64,000 nucleotides of DNA from Maritalea mediterranea (GCF_021568695.1 NZ_JAKGTI010000001.1:682001-746000); one strand, 5' to 3'. Counted from the stretch's first letter, positions 35,434 to 45,244 are shown. Numbers and translations: made by a program. Notes: generated from the sequence alone by a model not told the origin.

Positions 35434-37137
35434 TTATTCAACGCGTGTCCACTCTTCAGCGAATGCAAGCTCTGAATCCCATGGGTTCAGGGTTACATTG
35501 CCAAGTGCGTTAGACTTGGCTGATACACGACCACGGTGGATCAACGGAATCATTACATATTCCTGCATCAGCATGTCGTTCATTTTCTTCGCCAGCTCGG
35601 CACGCTTCTCGATAGAAGCGGTCTTGCCCATTTCTTTGCTCAAAGCGTCATATTCTTCTGAGCAGAAGCGCGGCATGTTGTTGCCGATCCACTGGTTGGC
35701 AGGTGACGGAATTTCTGAGCATACCCAGTTGCCCATATAGGCTTCAGGGTCAGTACCATCGAAGTTGTTGGTGTACATTTCGATGTCAGCAAAGAACTTC
35801 TGGAATGTGTCTGGTGAAGACTGGTCACCACCAAAGAACACGCCAGCATCAATGTTGCGCAGCTCAGTTTCTACACCAATTTCCTGCCACATCTGCTTAA
35901 CCAGAGCCTGTGTGCCCTGACGTACAGAGTTTGTGGATGTCTGGTAAAGGATGGAGAGACGCACGCCATCTTTTTCGCGAATGCCGTCTGGACCTGGCAT
36001 CCAGCCAGCTTCATCAAGCAGTTTATTCGCGCCCTCAATGTCTTGTGTCTTACAAGCATCATTGGCGGTAGAGGCATAAATCTCTGGCGCTGGCAACACG
36101 TTACATGTCACCTGACCGTTCGGGCCATAGCCCACTTCAACAAGAATGTCGCGGTCGATGGCCATAGACAATGCTTGACGCACAGCCTTATCGCTCAAGA
36201 AGGGGTGTGGACCACCTTCTACAGTTGAGCGTTTGTCGCCCAAGGCTGGATCAGGGTTGGTCAGGTTCACCATCAAACGCTCTACAGATGTACCAAACGC
36301 TGCGATGATTTCACCATTGCCGGCGGCTTGCATTTGCGCCAGAACTTCAGGCTCAACCTGCACGTTCCAAGCATAGTCAAACTCGCCTGTTTCCAAAACG
36401 GAACGGGTTGTCGAAGCACTGTCGCCGCCACCTTTCAGCACAACAGTTGCAAAAGCAGGCTGTGCAGGGTCGCGATAGTTTTCGTTGGCTTTATAAGTCA
36501 CCACGTCATTTGCGCGGAACTCATCCACAACAAATGGGCCGGTGCCGATCGGGCCAAAGTTTGCGTCAGTACATTCAGGTGCTTTTGCACCCATGCAATC
36601 CTTGAATTGAGCTTCTTGGATAACAGGTGCTGTCGCGCCCACAAATGGGCCATATGGGAATGGCTTGGCCACAGAGAAGTTGATCTTTACAGTATGATCG
36701 TCAACGGCTTCCACGCTTTCAACATCCGCAAAGTTGGATGCCGCGTTACAGCCCCCTTCAGGGTGCAAGCAATAGTTGGCCGAAAATACAACGTCAGCTG
36801 CTGTAAATGGAGTGCCGTCGGACCAGACAACGTCGTCCCGCAGCTTCCAAGTGATCGACTTCAGATCTTCAGAAACGCCGCCATTTTCAATGGTTGGGAT
36901 TTCTGTTGCCAGTGCAGGCTCCATAGAACCATCTGGACGATAATTGGCCAAAGGATCGAGGATCAAAGACGATGCTTCGATATCCTTGGTGCCGCCAGAC
37001 AGATAGGGGTTCAAAATAGAAACCGCTTGCCAATAAGCGATATTGAGGTTTCCATCGGAACCGCGCTCTGCCAAAGCAGCTGTTGCGAACGTAGACGCCG
37101 CAGCAGTAGCCATAATCAGAGTTTTAAGTTTACGCAT
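35434..37137 (-). CDS. Peptide ABC transporter substrate-binding protein (SBP_bac_5 family)
   Basis: 567 residues, typical for DppA/OppA-type proteins. It has a signal peptide (cleavage near residue 23, after ALA) and the family segments NPYLSGG near the start and VVWSDGTPFTAADVVFS around residue 110. A GGAGG site stands a few bases before the ATG. It captures di- or oligopeptides or similar ligands in the periplasm. Stem-loops on both sides of the gene in the middle of the operon suggest that its message is made more abundant than that of its neighbours. The ligand is not predictable here. Confidence 0.87.
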   Translation of the reverse strand: MRKLKTLIMATAAASTFATAALAERGSDGNLNIAYWQAVSILNPYLSGGTKDIEASSLILDPLANYRPDGSMEPALATEIPTIENGGVSEDLKSITWKLRDDVVWSDGTPFTAADVVFSANYCLHPEGGCNAASNFADVESVEAVDDHTVKINFSVAKPFPYGPFVGATAPVIQEAQFKDCMGAKAPECTDANFGPIGTGPFVVDEFRANDVVTYKANENYRDPAQPAFATVVLKGGGDSASTTRSVLETGEFDYAWNVQVEPEVLAQMQAAGNGEIIAAFGTSVERLMVNLTNPDPALGDKRSTVEGGPHPFLSDKAVRQALSMAIDRDILVEVGYGPNGQVTCNVLPAPEIYASTANDACKTQDIEGANKLLDEAGWMPGPDGIREKDGVRLSILYQTSTNSVRQGTQALVKQMWQEIGVETELRNIDAGVFFGGDQSSPDTFQKFFADIEMYTNNFDGTDPEAYMGNWVCSEIPSPANQWIGNNMPRFCSEEYDALSKEMGKTASIEKRAELAKKMNDMLMQEYVMIPLIHRGRVSAKSNALGNVTLNPWDSELAFAEEWTRVE

Positions 37138-37197
37138 TATTTCCTCCTGGTTAAGAAGCCCGTGCCCTCTTTTTTGTTCTTTTGAAGGCCACGAGCG

Positions 37198-37239
37198 CCC
37201 AGCCCGAAAGCTGGGGATTTCCCCGACCGGCCAAGCCGG
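37198..37239 (-). promoter_or_regulatory. Two consecutive hairpins upstream of the peptide-binding protein gene
   Basis: CCCAGC-N6-GCTGGG (37198-37215) and CCGGC-N3-GCCGG (37227-37239) lie in the 123-base gap between dppF and the binding protein gene. Neither has a clean T tract on the minus strand, so RNA stabilisation or processing is likelier than termination. Confidence 0.5.
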
Positions 37240-37260
37240 CCAGAAATGAACGCTGGCAGA

Positions 37261-38244
37261 TTACTCCGCCAGATGACAGGCCACAAACTGGCCCTTTTTT
37301 AGCTCGCGCAGTTCCGGTTCCTCAGTGCGACATCTTTCAATCGCGATTGGACAGCGCGTGCAAAAATTACAGCCTTTTGGCGGGTTGGCCGGGCTGGGCA
37401 CATCGCCCTTCAGCACAATATGTTCCCGCTTGGCTTCGATTTCGGGGTCAGGCACCGGCACAGCCGACAAAAGCGCCTGCGTATAGGGGTGCTTGGGCGT
37501 TTTATAAAGATCGCGCTTTTCTGCCAGCTCGACAATCTTGCCCAGATACATCACCGCCACCCGGTCAGCGATATGGCGCACCATGCTCAAATCATGGGAA
37601 ATGAACAAATAGGTCAGCCCCATCCGCTCCTGAATGTCCTGCAGCAAGTTTACCACCTGCGCCTGAATGGAAACGTCAAGGGCGGCAATGGGTTCGTCAC
37701 AGACAATAAAGTCAGGATCAAGCGCCAAGGCGCGGGCAATCCCGATGCGCTGGCGCTGGCCGCCGGAAAATTCGTGCGGATAGCGGTTCACATAGTCCCG
37801 GTTCATCCCCACCGCATCCAGCAACCCCTTCACTTTCTCGCGCTTTTCCGCAGTGGAAAGATTGGTGTGTTCATCCAGCGGTTCGGCGATGATTGAGCCT
37901 ACGGTCATACGCGGGTTCAAACAGGCCTGCGGGTCTTGGAAAATCATCTGCATCCGGGGCCGCACGCTGCGCAGCTCCTTGGGGTTCAGCTTGGCAATGT
38001 CAACGCCTTCAAAATCAAGCTGCCCTTCAGTCAGCTCGTAAAGCCGTAACATGGCGCGACCGGCGGTGGACTTGCCACAGCCACTTTCGCCCACAAGCCC
38101 AAGGGTTTCCCCTTTCCGAATTTCAAAGCTCAACCCGTCGACAGCCTTAACAGACCCCACCTGACGCCTGAATATGCCTTTATGGATGGGGAAGTGCACT
38201 TTAACATTTTGGGCCTTCACCAAAACCTGATCATGCTTGGTCAT
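37261..38244 (-). CDS. dppF: Peptide ABC transporter ATP-binding protein, DppF/OppF type
   Basis: 327 residues: Walker A GESGCGKS, signature [15 protein letters not shown], Walker [14 protein letters not shown]. The C-terminal oligopeptide-transporter domain carries the conserved cysteine cluster [14 protein letters not shown], which in this family can hold an iron-sulphur cluster. It works with DppD. It overlaps dppD by four bases. Confidence 0.9.
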   Translation of the reverse strand: MTKHDQVLVKAQNVKVHFPIHKGIFRRQVGSVKAVDGLSFEIRKGETLGLVGESGCGKSTAGRAMLRLYELTEGQLDFEGVDIAKLNPKELRSVRPRMQMIFQDPQACLNPRMTVGSIIAEPLDEHTNLSTAEKREKVKGLLDAVGMNRDYVNRYPHEFSGGQRQRIGIARALALDPDFIVCDEPIAALDVSIQAQVVNLLQDIQERMGLTYLFISHDLSMVRHIADRVAVMYLGKIVELAEKRDLYKTPKHPYTQALLSAVPVPDPEIEAKREHIVLKGDVPSPANPPKGCNFCTRCPIAIERCRTEEPELRELKKGQFVACHLAE

Positions 38245-39215
38245 CGGGGGGCTCCTTTTTCAACATCCCACCAACAGGCCACTTGGTGTCCATCGCCCAT
38301 TTCCATCAGGGGTGGATTCTCCTTCTGGCACCGGTCAAAAGCAAATTCACAGCGGGGCGCAAAGGGGCAGGAATTGGGATATTCATGCAAAGCAGGGGGC
38401 AGGCCGGAAATCGATTTCAAACGGTCTTCACCTTCTTCAGCATCGGTCGGCAACGTCGCCAAAAGGGCTCGTGTGTATGGGTGCAGCGGGCGCTTATAAA
38501 GGTCTTTCACCTTGGCATGTTCCACCACAAAACCAGCATACATCACCATAATGCGGTCAGAAATGCCGGCAGCAACGCCCAGATCGTGGGTGATCCACAC
38601 AATGGCCATGCCCAGCTTCTGCCGCAGCTTTTTCACCAACTCGATAATTTGCGCCTGAATGGTTACATCCAGGGCCGTGGTCGGCTCATCAGCGATCAAA
38701 ATTTTGGGGTCGCACGCCAGCGCAATGGCGATCATCACCCGCTGCCGCATACCGCCGGAAAACTGGTGCGGATAGTCGTTTAGCCGATCCGCGGCGCCAG
38801 GAATACCCACAAGCTCAAGCAATTCCACTGCACGTTTACGTGCTTGTTTTTCGGAAAGGCCCAAATGCTCCTTGAGCGGCTCCATAATCTGGAAGCCGAC
38901 CTTGAACACCGGGTTCAAGGAGGTCATCGGATCTTGAAAGATAAAACCAATATCACCGCCACGTACTTGCCGCAGCTCTTCAGGCTCCAATTCCAGAAGG
39001 TCGCGCCCGTCAAAATCCACCATCCCCGACACAATCTCGGCGGGCGGCATGGGCAACAATTTCAGCAGCGACATCATGGTCACACTCTTACCAGAGCCGC
39101 TCTCCCCAACTACGCTTAATAACTCACCTTCCTCAAGATAAAAGCTAATGCCATTTACGGCATGTACAGTACCATCTTGAGTATGGAACACGGTTCTTAA
39201 GTCAGTAACATCCAA
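38241..39215 (-). CDS. dppD: Peptide ABC transporter ATP-binding protein, DppD/OppD type
   Basis: 324 residues from TTG 39215. Motifs are Walker A GESGSGKS, signature [15 protein letters not shown], Walker [13 protein letters not shown] and the C-terminal cysteine segment [14 protein letters not shown]. The start is uncertain: no ATG or GTG fits. Homologues usually have a few residues before the LDVTDL-like strand, and an ATT at 39227 (reading I-K-P-V-L-D-V) lies behind a purine-rich GGGGGGAAGAG tract, while TTG 39215 lacks a ribosome site. It is the first gene of the operon dppD-dppF-binding protein-dppB-dppC. Confidence 0.86.
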   Translation of the reverse strand: MDVTDLRTVFHTQDGTVHAVNGISFYLEEGELLSVVGESGSGKSVTMMSLLKLLPMPPAEIVSGMVDFDGRDLLELEPEELRQVRGGDIGFIFQDPMTSLNPVFKVGFQIMEPLKEHLGLSEKQARKRAVELLELVGIPGAADRLNDYPHQFSGGMRQRVMIAIALACDPKILIADEPTTALDVTIQAQIIELVKKLRQKLGMAIVWITHDLGVAAGISDRIMVMYAGFVVEHAKVKDLYKRPLHPYTRALLATLPTDAEEGEDRLKSISGLPPALHEYPNSCPFAPRCEFAFDRCQKENPPLMEMGDGHQVACWWDVEKGAPR

Positions 39216-39562
39216 TACCGGCTTAATCGCTCTTCCCCCCAGCTCTTTTTTTATTTTGGATTGAGCCTAGCGAACTTTCGGGGTTTTTCAAGAATAAATT
39301 TATGATGATGAATAAGTTTGAACGGCTCTACAGCCTTGTTTTCAAGAAGAGAAAAATTGGTCCAGCCAATTAACTGCCGGATTCCAAGACGTTTGAGATG
39401 AAAACTTGTAAAAAACGCAACTATGTCTAAATCGAAAAAAATATTCTTGTAACGAAATGATTCAGTGCAAAACTGATCCAACCAATTCTTTCAGGCCAGG
39501 CAAATGGCCGTCGGATAATCCATGTTGAGCACAAATTATGGTCGTGCGGCGCGTAGTAATTT
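39216..39562. other. Gene-free region upstream of dppD with a repeated motif
   Basis: About 350 AT-rich bases between the flavoprotein gene and dppD, both on the minus strand. It must hold the promoter of the transporter operon. A dyad AATTGG-N5-CCAATT (39355-39371) is partly repeated as TCCAACCAATT at 39477-39487 (10 of 11 bases match TCCAGCCAATT). I saw no credible gene; a 76-codon minus-strand frame at 39251-39481 has no recognisable features. Confidence 0.5.
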
Positions 39563-40183
39563 CTACCACAGACTTTTCTGGGCGCGGCCCGGCCATTCTT
39601 TGTCATAGGTGTCGCCATCAAATCCACCGGCCGTGATCTCCTTCATCATCTGGCCCGGCGTGGGCAGTTCTGGCACCCGATGAGTCCCCCATAAATCCGC
39701 TCGCATGATGGCGCGGGCACATTGAAAATAGGCTTTTTGGACATGCAGCCGGATCACACTGCGTGGTGCTTTGCCTTCAACCTCAAAGCTCTTACACAGC
39801 GCATCATCTACATCAATTTCGGCGTGTCCGTTCACCCGCAGCACATTGGCGTTGCCCGGCACCATAAACATCATGCTACAGCGCGGGTCACGCACGATAT
39901 TGCGCAAACTGTCGATGCGATTATTGCCCCGCCGATCTGGCAACAAAAGGGTGCGTGGTGTTTCGATGCGCACAAAGCCCGCTTTGTCGCCGCGCGGGCT
40001 TGCATCGGTGCCTTCGGGGCCCACGGTCGATAAGATGACAAAAGGAGAATGTGTCACAAACGCCTGATAGCCAGGCGACAGAAAGTCGATCTCCTTGATC
40101 AGCGATGCTTCCGAGCAATTGCCATAAATTGCTTGCAGATCGGCTTGGGTGCGCACAATCGTCATATCTTTACTTTCTGTCAT
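39563..40183 (-). CDS. FMN-dependent pyridoxamine 5'-phosphate oxidase family flavoprotein
   Basis: 206 residues. The split-barrel PPOX fold is indicated by SPFVILSTVGPEGTDASPRG, PDRRGNNRIDSLRNI and RCSMMFMVPGNANVLRVNG, which fit the MSMEG_1061-type FMN proteins. The reaction is unknown; relatives bind FMN and may reduce small aromatics or act on haem-like ligands. An internal ATG at 40165 (MTIVRTQ) is an alternative start. It is divergent from the hydrolase-like gene at 40242. Confidence 0.8.
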   Translation of the reverse strand: MTESKDMTIVRTQADLQAIYGNCSEASLIKEIDFLSPGYQAFVTHSPFVILSTVGPEGTDASPRGDKAGFVRIETPRTLLLPDRRGNNRIDSLRNIVRDPRCSMMFMVPGNANVLRVNGHAEIDVDDALCKSFEVEGKAPRSVIRLHVQKAYFQCARAIMRADLWGTHRVPELPTPGQMMKEITAGGFDGDTYDKEWPGRAQKSLW

Positions 40184-40241
40184 GAATCCAGTTGTTTGAT
40201 AGATAAACTCGAGCTGGAAAGAATAACAAGGGCGGAACTCT

Positions 40242-41279
40242 ATGACAGATCAAAAGGTACAGTTTGGTTCAGGCGGAAAACTCTATGAGATCACCCTTAA
40301 TCGGCCAAAGGCATTGAACTCGCTCGATCTGGACATGATTGACGCCATTTCCGCCGCGCTTGATCGGTGGGAAAGTAAACCGACAGGTGATCTGATCCTA
40401 TTGTCTGGAAATGGTGAAAAAGGGTTCTGTGCCGGGGGCGATGTGAAAGCTGTACGTGCGGCGCTTATGGAAAAAGGCGTCGAGGGCGCAACCGCATTCT
40501 TTGATCGTGAATATGCTTTATATCAGCGCATTGCCAACTCAAAAATTCCGGTCGTCTCGCTGCAACATGGTATTGTGATGGGCGGGGGCATTGGCTTGTC
40601 CGGTCACGCTCAATTGAGGTTGGTCCGTGAAGGTGCACGGTTTGCCATGCCGGAAAAATCAATTGGCTTTTTCACGGATGTGGCGGTCAATCATTTGGTC
40701 AAGTCCGCCCCGCTCCATCAACGGGTCGCCTTTTTATTGACTGGCGACATGATCACACCGGCTGATGCAATCGCCTTAAATCTATCCGATAGTTTGATTT
40801 CTGATGACCAGTGGGAAGATTTGCGGACACACATTGTGCAATACGCCAATGAGCCCAATGCCCTCGACGCGATTAAGCAAAAGGCTGCTGAAATTGCCCA
40901 GCCGGTGCCGTCGGCGCCCTTCATTGAATGGGCCGACAAGCATCAGCGCCTATTTGAAGAAAAAGATCTTAGTGCATTGTTGGCCCGCCTGGGTGAGGCG
41001 ACGGACGAGCGAGCACAAAAACTACATGCTGCATTGATGGCGGGCAGTCCGACCTCGATTGTCGCTTCTTTCCTGCTGGTCCATCGCGCCCAAAAGATCG
41101 ACAACCTCGCCGAGCAATTTGCACTCGAAAGTGAACTGGCGCGTATCATTGTAGAGGCGCCGGACTTTGCCGAAGGCGTGCGAGCGGTGCTGGTTGATAA
41201 AGACAACGCCCCGAAATGGCAACCAGACAGCATTGAAGCAGTTGATCAAGATCAGTTTCGGATTTTACTGCCGAATTAG
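40242..41279 (+). CDS. Enoyl-CoA hydratase/isomerase family, 3-hydroxyisobutyryl-CoA hydrolase-like
   Basis: 345 residues. The crotonase fold shows LNRPKALNSLDLDMI, the oxyanion-hole motif GFCAGGDVKA (about 65-74), GIVMGGGIGLSG and MPEKSIGFFTDV. The length and the C-terminal extension fit 3-hydroxyisobutyryl-CoA hydrolase, a valine-degradation enzyme, more than plain enoyl-CoA hydratase (about 260 residues). The catalytic Glu in PEKSIG is present. It stands alone, so context does not confirm the pathway. Confidence 0.83.
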   Translation: MTDQKVQFGSGGKLYEITLNRPKALNSLDLDMIDAISAALDRWESKPTGDLILLSGNGEKGFCAGGDVKAVRAALMEKGVEGATAFFDREYALYQRIANSKIPVVSLQHGIVMGGGIGLSGHAQLRLVREGARFAMPEKSIGFFTDVAVNHLVKSAPLHQRVAFLLTGDMITPADAIALNLSDSLISDDQWEDLRTHIVQYANEPNALDAIKQKAAEIAQPVPSAPFIEWADKHQRLFEEKDLSALLARLGEATDERAQKLHAALMAGSPTSIVASFLLVHRAQKIDNLAEQFALESELARIIVEAPDFAEGVRAVLVDKDNAPKWQPDSIEAVDQDQFRILLPN

Positions 41280-41410
41280 CCAGCATCAGCCACGCTTACT
41301 CACTCGATTCGCAAAATTATTTCGCCTAATCGCCATATGGTTAGGAAATCTTAAATAGTTAGCAGCGAAACTGAGCTGAATTGAATCGTGTGTGTGGGGG
41401 ACAGGCTAGA

Positions 41411-41701
41411 ATGGCCGATGCTCAACTGAAAACCATAGAAATGCCCGCCGTTGCTGACACCGGTGTTGTCGATAATATGCGCGATGAGATGCTGGATGCG
41501 CTTAACGCCGGTAGTCTTGAGATTGAACTTTCAAATGTAGAGCGTGTGTCAACAAGCGCACTTTTTATGTTGTTAAGCGCTGGCGAGGCCGCCAGGCAGC
41601 ATAATTATGAATTGCGGCTTTCCGCGCCTAGTGAACATTTCTCAAGTGCAGTCTCAACGTTGGGACTAGAAGATGCATTTGATCCATTTATGAAAGGATA
41701 G
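41411..41701 (+). CDS. Small STAS-domain chemotaxis protein
   Basis: 96 residues from ATG 41411. A STAS fold is suggested by ELSNVERVSTSALFMLLSAGE, where the Ser-Thr-Ser stretch sits at the usual phosphorylation or nucleotide loop. The size and the position directly before cheY-cheA match the small protein at the head of rhizobial che operons (CheS in Sinorhizobium, which binds CheA). I call this by context and fold only. The cheY gene starts seven bases downstream. Confidence 0.72.
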   Translation: MADAQLKTIEMPAVADTGVVDNMRDEMLDALNAGSLEIELSNVERVSTSALFMLLSAGEAARQHNYELRLSAPSEHFSSAVSTLGLEDAFDPFMKG

Positions 41702-41708
41702 TCGGTTT

Positions 41709-42068
41709 ATGCGTGTACTCACGGTAGATGATTCCCGCACGATCCTCGCCATGCTGCAGCATACACTTGCTGGAGCCGGGTACGAGGTTTTGCAAGCCGA
41801 AAATGGCCAGGAAGGCCTGGATGTTTTGCAAAATGAGCCCGTGGATGTGGTGATCACTGATATCAACATGCCTGTTATGGACGGCATCGAATTTATCAAA
41901 AATGTCCGGGCATCTGGCAAGCATCAGAGCCTGCCGATCCTCATTTTGACGACGGAAACCAGTCAGGACAAACGAGATCAAGGCCGCGCCGCCGGAGGCA
42001 CCGGTTGGATTGTTAAGCCTTTCGATCCGGACAAGCTGCTGAGCGTAATCAAAAAGGTCAGCCACTAA
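41709..42068 (+). CDS. cheY: CheY-like response regulator (upstream copy)
   Basis: 119 residues, a single receiver domain. The acidic pair is VDDS (Asp7-Asp8), the phosphoacceptor is Asp51 in ITDINMPVMDG, Thr81/Thr82 is the switch residue and Lys103 lies in IVKPF. In rhizobial clusters a CheY before CheA acts as a phosphate sink while a second CheY controls the motor. A second copy lies at 48755, so the same division is plausible. Confidence 0.88.
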   Translation: MRVLTVDDSRTILAMLQHTLAGAGYEVLQAENGQEGLDVLQNEPVDVVITDINMPVMDGIEFIKNVRASGKHQSLPILILTTETSQDKRDQGRAAGGTGWIVKPFDPDKLLSVIKKVSH

Positions 42069-42100
42069 TTTAACGCGTTTAACGGGGCTGGAAGCAAGTT

Positions 42101-44743
42101 ATGAGTGAACTAGACGAGTTTAAAGCGACATATTTTGATGAGTGTTCTGAGCTTTTGATTGAGCTGGAAGAACAGTTTATCGCAATTGAGGAGGGCGATC
42201 AGGACACTGAACGCCTCAACGCTGTTTTTCGTGCGATTCACTCCATCAAGGGCGGCGCAGGTGCCTTTGGTTTTCAAGGTCTAGTTGGATTTGCTCATAG
42301 TTTTGAAACATTGCTCGACTATGTGCGTGATGGCCGGGTTGAACTCACCGAAGATGTAATCACGTTGTGCATTCGCTCCGTAGATTTGGTCGCCGACTTT
42401 GTTACGGCGGCCCAGGAAAATCGCGAGTTGGGTGCCGACTATGGCGCTGATGAAAAGCGTCAATTCGATTTGTTGTGTAACCCGGATGCTGCCGAAGGCG
42501 AAGAAGAAGCCGACGGGGAAGACTTTGACATCGATTTTACGCCGGTCGCGGTGAATGTTGGAAATGATGAGGGCGCAGACGCGGCCGAAGCTTCAGAAAG
42601 CGACCAATTTGAAGAATCTCCGCTGGAAGATGACCTCAACGCTGCGTTGATGGACAACATTGAAGACAGCGATGAAGAAGCATTGGCGGAAGAAATTGCC
42701 AATGCGGATGTGGTTTTCGATGTGGACGGTGCGATCGAGCAGGACATGTACGCACAAGAGGTCGACACTGAAGATAGTGACGTGATCGAAATGCCATTGT
42801 CCGATTGTTGGGTGGTGGTGTTCCGTCCGCTGCCAGCGTTATATGAACGCGCGAATGATCCGTTGCTGCTTTTCCGCGAAATGTCCATCATCGGGGAAAC
42901 AGTTGTGCGCGCGGATATTCGTGATATTCCGCCGTTGCAAGATTTTGAACCCTTCCAGCCTTATTGCTCATGGACCCTTTTTGTCCAGGGCGACGACGTC
43001 ACCGAGGAACGCATCCGCGAGGTCTTTGAATTTGTCGAAGGCGATTGCGAAATTGAAATCACTCCGCCAGGTGGTATCTCCGAGCAGCAAGCCGCTCAAC
43101 TGGTCGGTGATATCAGTGCCAGCGCAAAAGTGGTTGTTACGCCGGACGAAATGACGCCTGTAACCGAAGAGCCAGATGTGCAGGCCGACGGAGAAGAGGT
43201 GAGCTTTGCTGCTTTGGCGGGCGAGCTGGGCGTCACCGGATTGGGCGAAGATAACGCGGCGGATAGCGCCGAGCCTGTCGTCGAGACCGTTGCCGACGAG
43301 CCAATAGCCAAAGAGCCAAGCGCCGATCAATCTGTGTCAGACAGCGCGCAGGCCCCATCAGAACCAGAAGAAGACAAGATGCCAGAACTGGAAGTGCAGT
43401 CTTTGTCTGATATGGTCGAAGTTGAGAAGGCGTCTGCCCCCGCAGCATCCGCGCCGACGGCGCCAATGCCGGTAGAGTCTGATACACCATCCGAGCCGGT
43501 GGCCGGATCAATTCCTGCAGCGGTGACACCCAAAGCGGCACCATCTAAATCACCTGAGCGCGCGCCTGTTCAGTCGATCCGCGTGGATCTGGATAAGGTT
43601 GATCGCGTGGTAAATATGGTGGGCGAACTGGTGATCACACAGTCCATGCTGACCCAGCAAATGGACGAAACCTTGCGCGAGAAATATCAGGAGTTGGTGC
43701 GCGGCATTGAAGTGCTGGCCCAAACCACCCGTGGCCTGCAGGATAGTGTGATGGCCATCCGGGCCCAGCCGGTAAAATCTGTCTTTTCTCGGATGCCGCG
43801 CCTCGTGCGTGAGTTGGCGTCGAAAACCGGCAAAAAAATTAAGCTGGAAATGGTGGGGGAGCAGACAGAAATCGATAAAACAGTGATCGAGCAATTGTCT
43901 GACCCGCTGACTCATATGATCCGCAACTCTGCTGATCATGGAGTGGAATCGATTGAAAAACGCCAGGCCGCCGGCAAGCCGGAACAGGGCACAATTCGCC
44001 TTTCAGCCGAACAGGCGGGGGGCAATATTTTGATCATCGTCGAGGATGATGGGGCCGGGATCAACCGCGAGCGCGTGCTGGCAATTGCTAAAGAACGCGG
44101 CGTTGTGGCGCCAGATCAAACTCCAAGTGATGAGCAAATCGATAATCTGATCTTTGCGCCCGGTTTCTCCACAGCAACCGAAGTGTCCGACATTTCCGGC
44201 CGTGGTGTGGGGATGGATGTGGTTCTGTCCAACATCAAGAAGATCGGTGGGTCGGTTCATGTCCGGTCTCAGCCCGGTCGTGGGACGCGCATGACGTTGC
44301 GCTTGCCACTGACCTTGGCGGTGCTTGATGTCATGCTGGTGAGTGTGGCGGGCTGCCCCTATGTGGTGCCGCTCTCTTCAATCGTTGAAACCATTCAGGC
44401 AGGCAAAGCCGAGTTCGGCAGAACCCCAAGTGGTGCGCGCTTGCTTTCTGTCCGCGGTGAATATGTGCAAGTGGCTGATTTGGCAACACGATTTGCGATG
44501 CACACAACGGCAGAAGAAGATGACCGCTTTGTGGTGCTTTGCGAGGCCGATGGCTCAAGTAAGATTGCGTTAGTTGTAGATGAAATTATTGGCCAGCAGC
44601 AAGTAGTTATTAAGAGTTTAGAGGAAAACTATGAACGTATCGATGGCATTGCTGGTGGCACCATCCTTGGTGATGGCCAGGTTGCGTTGATTGTGGATGT
44701 ACAAGGGCTCAAATCCGGCCCAAACCATCGTAACGCTGCCTAA
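42101..44743 (+). CDS. cheA: Chemotaxis histidine kinase CheA
   Basis: 880 residues, longer than E. coli CheA (654). Domains in order: HPt (1-110) with phosphorylated His47 in RAIHSIKGGAGAF; a very acidic linker (about 125-230); a response-regulator-binding (P2-like) domain (about 232-330); an Asp/Glu/Pro/Ala-rich linker (about 340-485); dimerisation helices from about 490 (VDLDKVDRVVNMVGELV); the ATPase domain with N-box HMIRNSADHGVES near 605 and GRGVGMDVV; and a C-terminal CheW-like domain (about 737-880). It autophosphorylates in complex with receptors and passes phosphate to CheY and CheB. Confidence 0.95.
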   Translation: MSELDEFKATYFDECSELLIELEEQFIAIEEGDQDTERLNAVFRAIHSIKGGAGAFGFQGLVGFAHSFETLLDYVRDGRVELTEDVITLCIRSVDLVADFVTAAQENRELGADYGADEKRQFDLLCNPDAAEGEEEADGEDFDIDFTPVAVNVGNDEGADAAEASESDQFEESPLEDDLNAALMDNIEDSDEEALAEEIANADVVFDVDGAIEQDMYAQEVDTEDSDVIEMPLSDCWVVVFRPLPALYERANDPLLLFREMSIIGETVVRADIRDIPPLQDFEPFQPYCSWTLFVQGDDVTEERIREVFEFVEGDCEIEITPPGGISEQQAAQLVGDISASAKVVVTPDEMTPVTEEPDVQADGEEVSFAALAGELGVTGLGEDNAADSAEPVVETVADEPIAKEPSADQSVSDSAQAPSEPEEDKMPELEVQSLSDMVEVEKASAPAASAPTAPMPVESDTPSEPVAGSIPAAVTPKAAPSKSPERAPVQSIRVDLDKVDRVVNMVGELVITQSMLTQQMDETLREKYQELVRGIEVLAQTTRGLQDSVMAIRAQPVKSVFSRMPRLVRELASKTGKKIKLEMVGEQTEIDKTVIEQLSDPLTHMIRNSADHGVESIEKRQAAGKPEQGTIRLSAEQAGGNILIIVEDDGAGINRERVLAIAKERGVVAPDQTPSDEQIDNLIFAPGFSTATEVSDISGRGVGMDVVLSNIKKIGGSVHVRSQPGRGTRMTLRLPLTLAVLDVMLVSVAGCPYVVPLSSIVETIQAGKAEFGRTPSGARLLSVRGEYVQVADLATRFAMHTTAEEDDRFVVLCEADGSSKIALVVDEIIGQQQVVIKSLEENYERIDGIAGGTILGDGQVALIVDVQGLKSGPNHRNAA

Positions 44744-44764
44744 CGGCATAAATGGAGACTGAAA

Positions 44765-45244
44765 ATGGAAGCAATTGAAGTCAGCGAAAATGGCCATGAG
44801 CCTGGCGGTGCAAATTCAATTCAATTGATCGCCTTCTCAATTGGCGAACAGGTTTATGGTGTTGAAATCACCACAGTGCGCGAAATCCGCGCCTGGAATG
44901 GGGCGACACCCTTGCCCAACACGCGCGAATATGTTCGCGGTGTAATCAATCTGCGCGGCACCATTGTCCCAATCTTTGATTTGCGGGCACGGTTTGGCGA
45001 CGGCAAAACAGAGGCAACTAAAAACCACGTCGTGGTGGTGTTGTCGGTTGGCGATAAATGGATCGGCATTTTGGTGGACGCCGTGTCGGACATTTTGACC
45101 ATCCAGCGTGACGATATTCACAATGTGCCTGAGGGCGACAATATGGATGCGGAGTTGCTTAACGGCATCATTACCCACGACAACCGTATGGTTGGGCTCA
45201 TCGATCTGGATACCGTTGTCGGCAAAGAGAACGTTGAATCCTAA
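44765..45244 (+). CDS. cheW: Chemotaxis coupling protein CheW
   Basis: 159 residues, one CheW domain: IAFSIGEQVYGVEITTVREI, VRGVINLRGTIVPIFDLR and WIGILVDAVSDIL. It links chemoreceptors to CheA. It lies 21 bases after cheA and is closed by the terminator at 45273, so STAS-cheY-cheA-cheW forms one unit. Confidence 0.95.
   Translation: MEAIEVSENGHEPGGANSIQLIAFSIGEQVYGVEITTVREIRAWNGATPLPNTREYVRGVINLRGTIVPIFDLRARFGDGKTEATKNHVVVVLSVGDKWIGILVDAVSDILTIQRDDIHNVPEGDNMDAELLNGIITHDNRMVGLIDLDTVVGKENVES

Noticed and set aside
39251-39481. Possible 76-residue minus-strand protein upstream of dppD
   Set aside because: AT-rich, no ribosome site or known motif, and it fills the region needed for the operon promoter.
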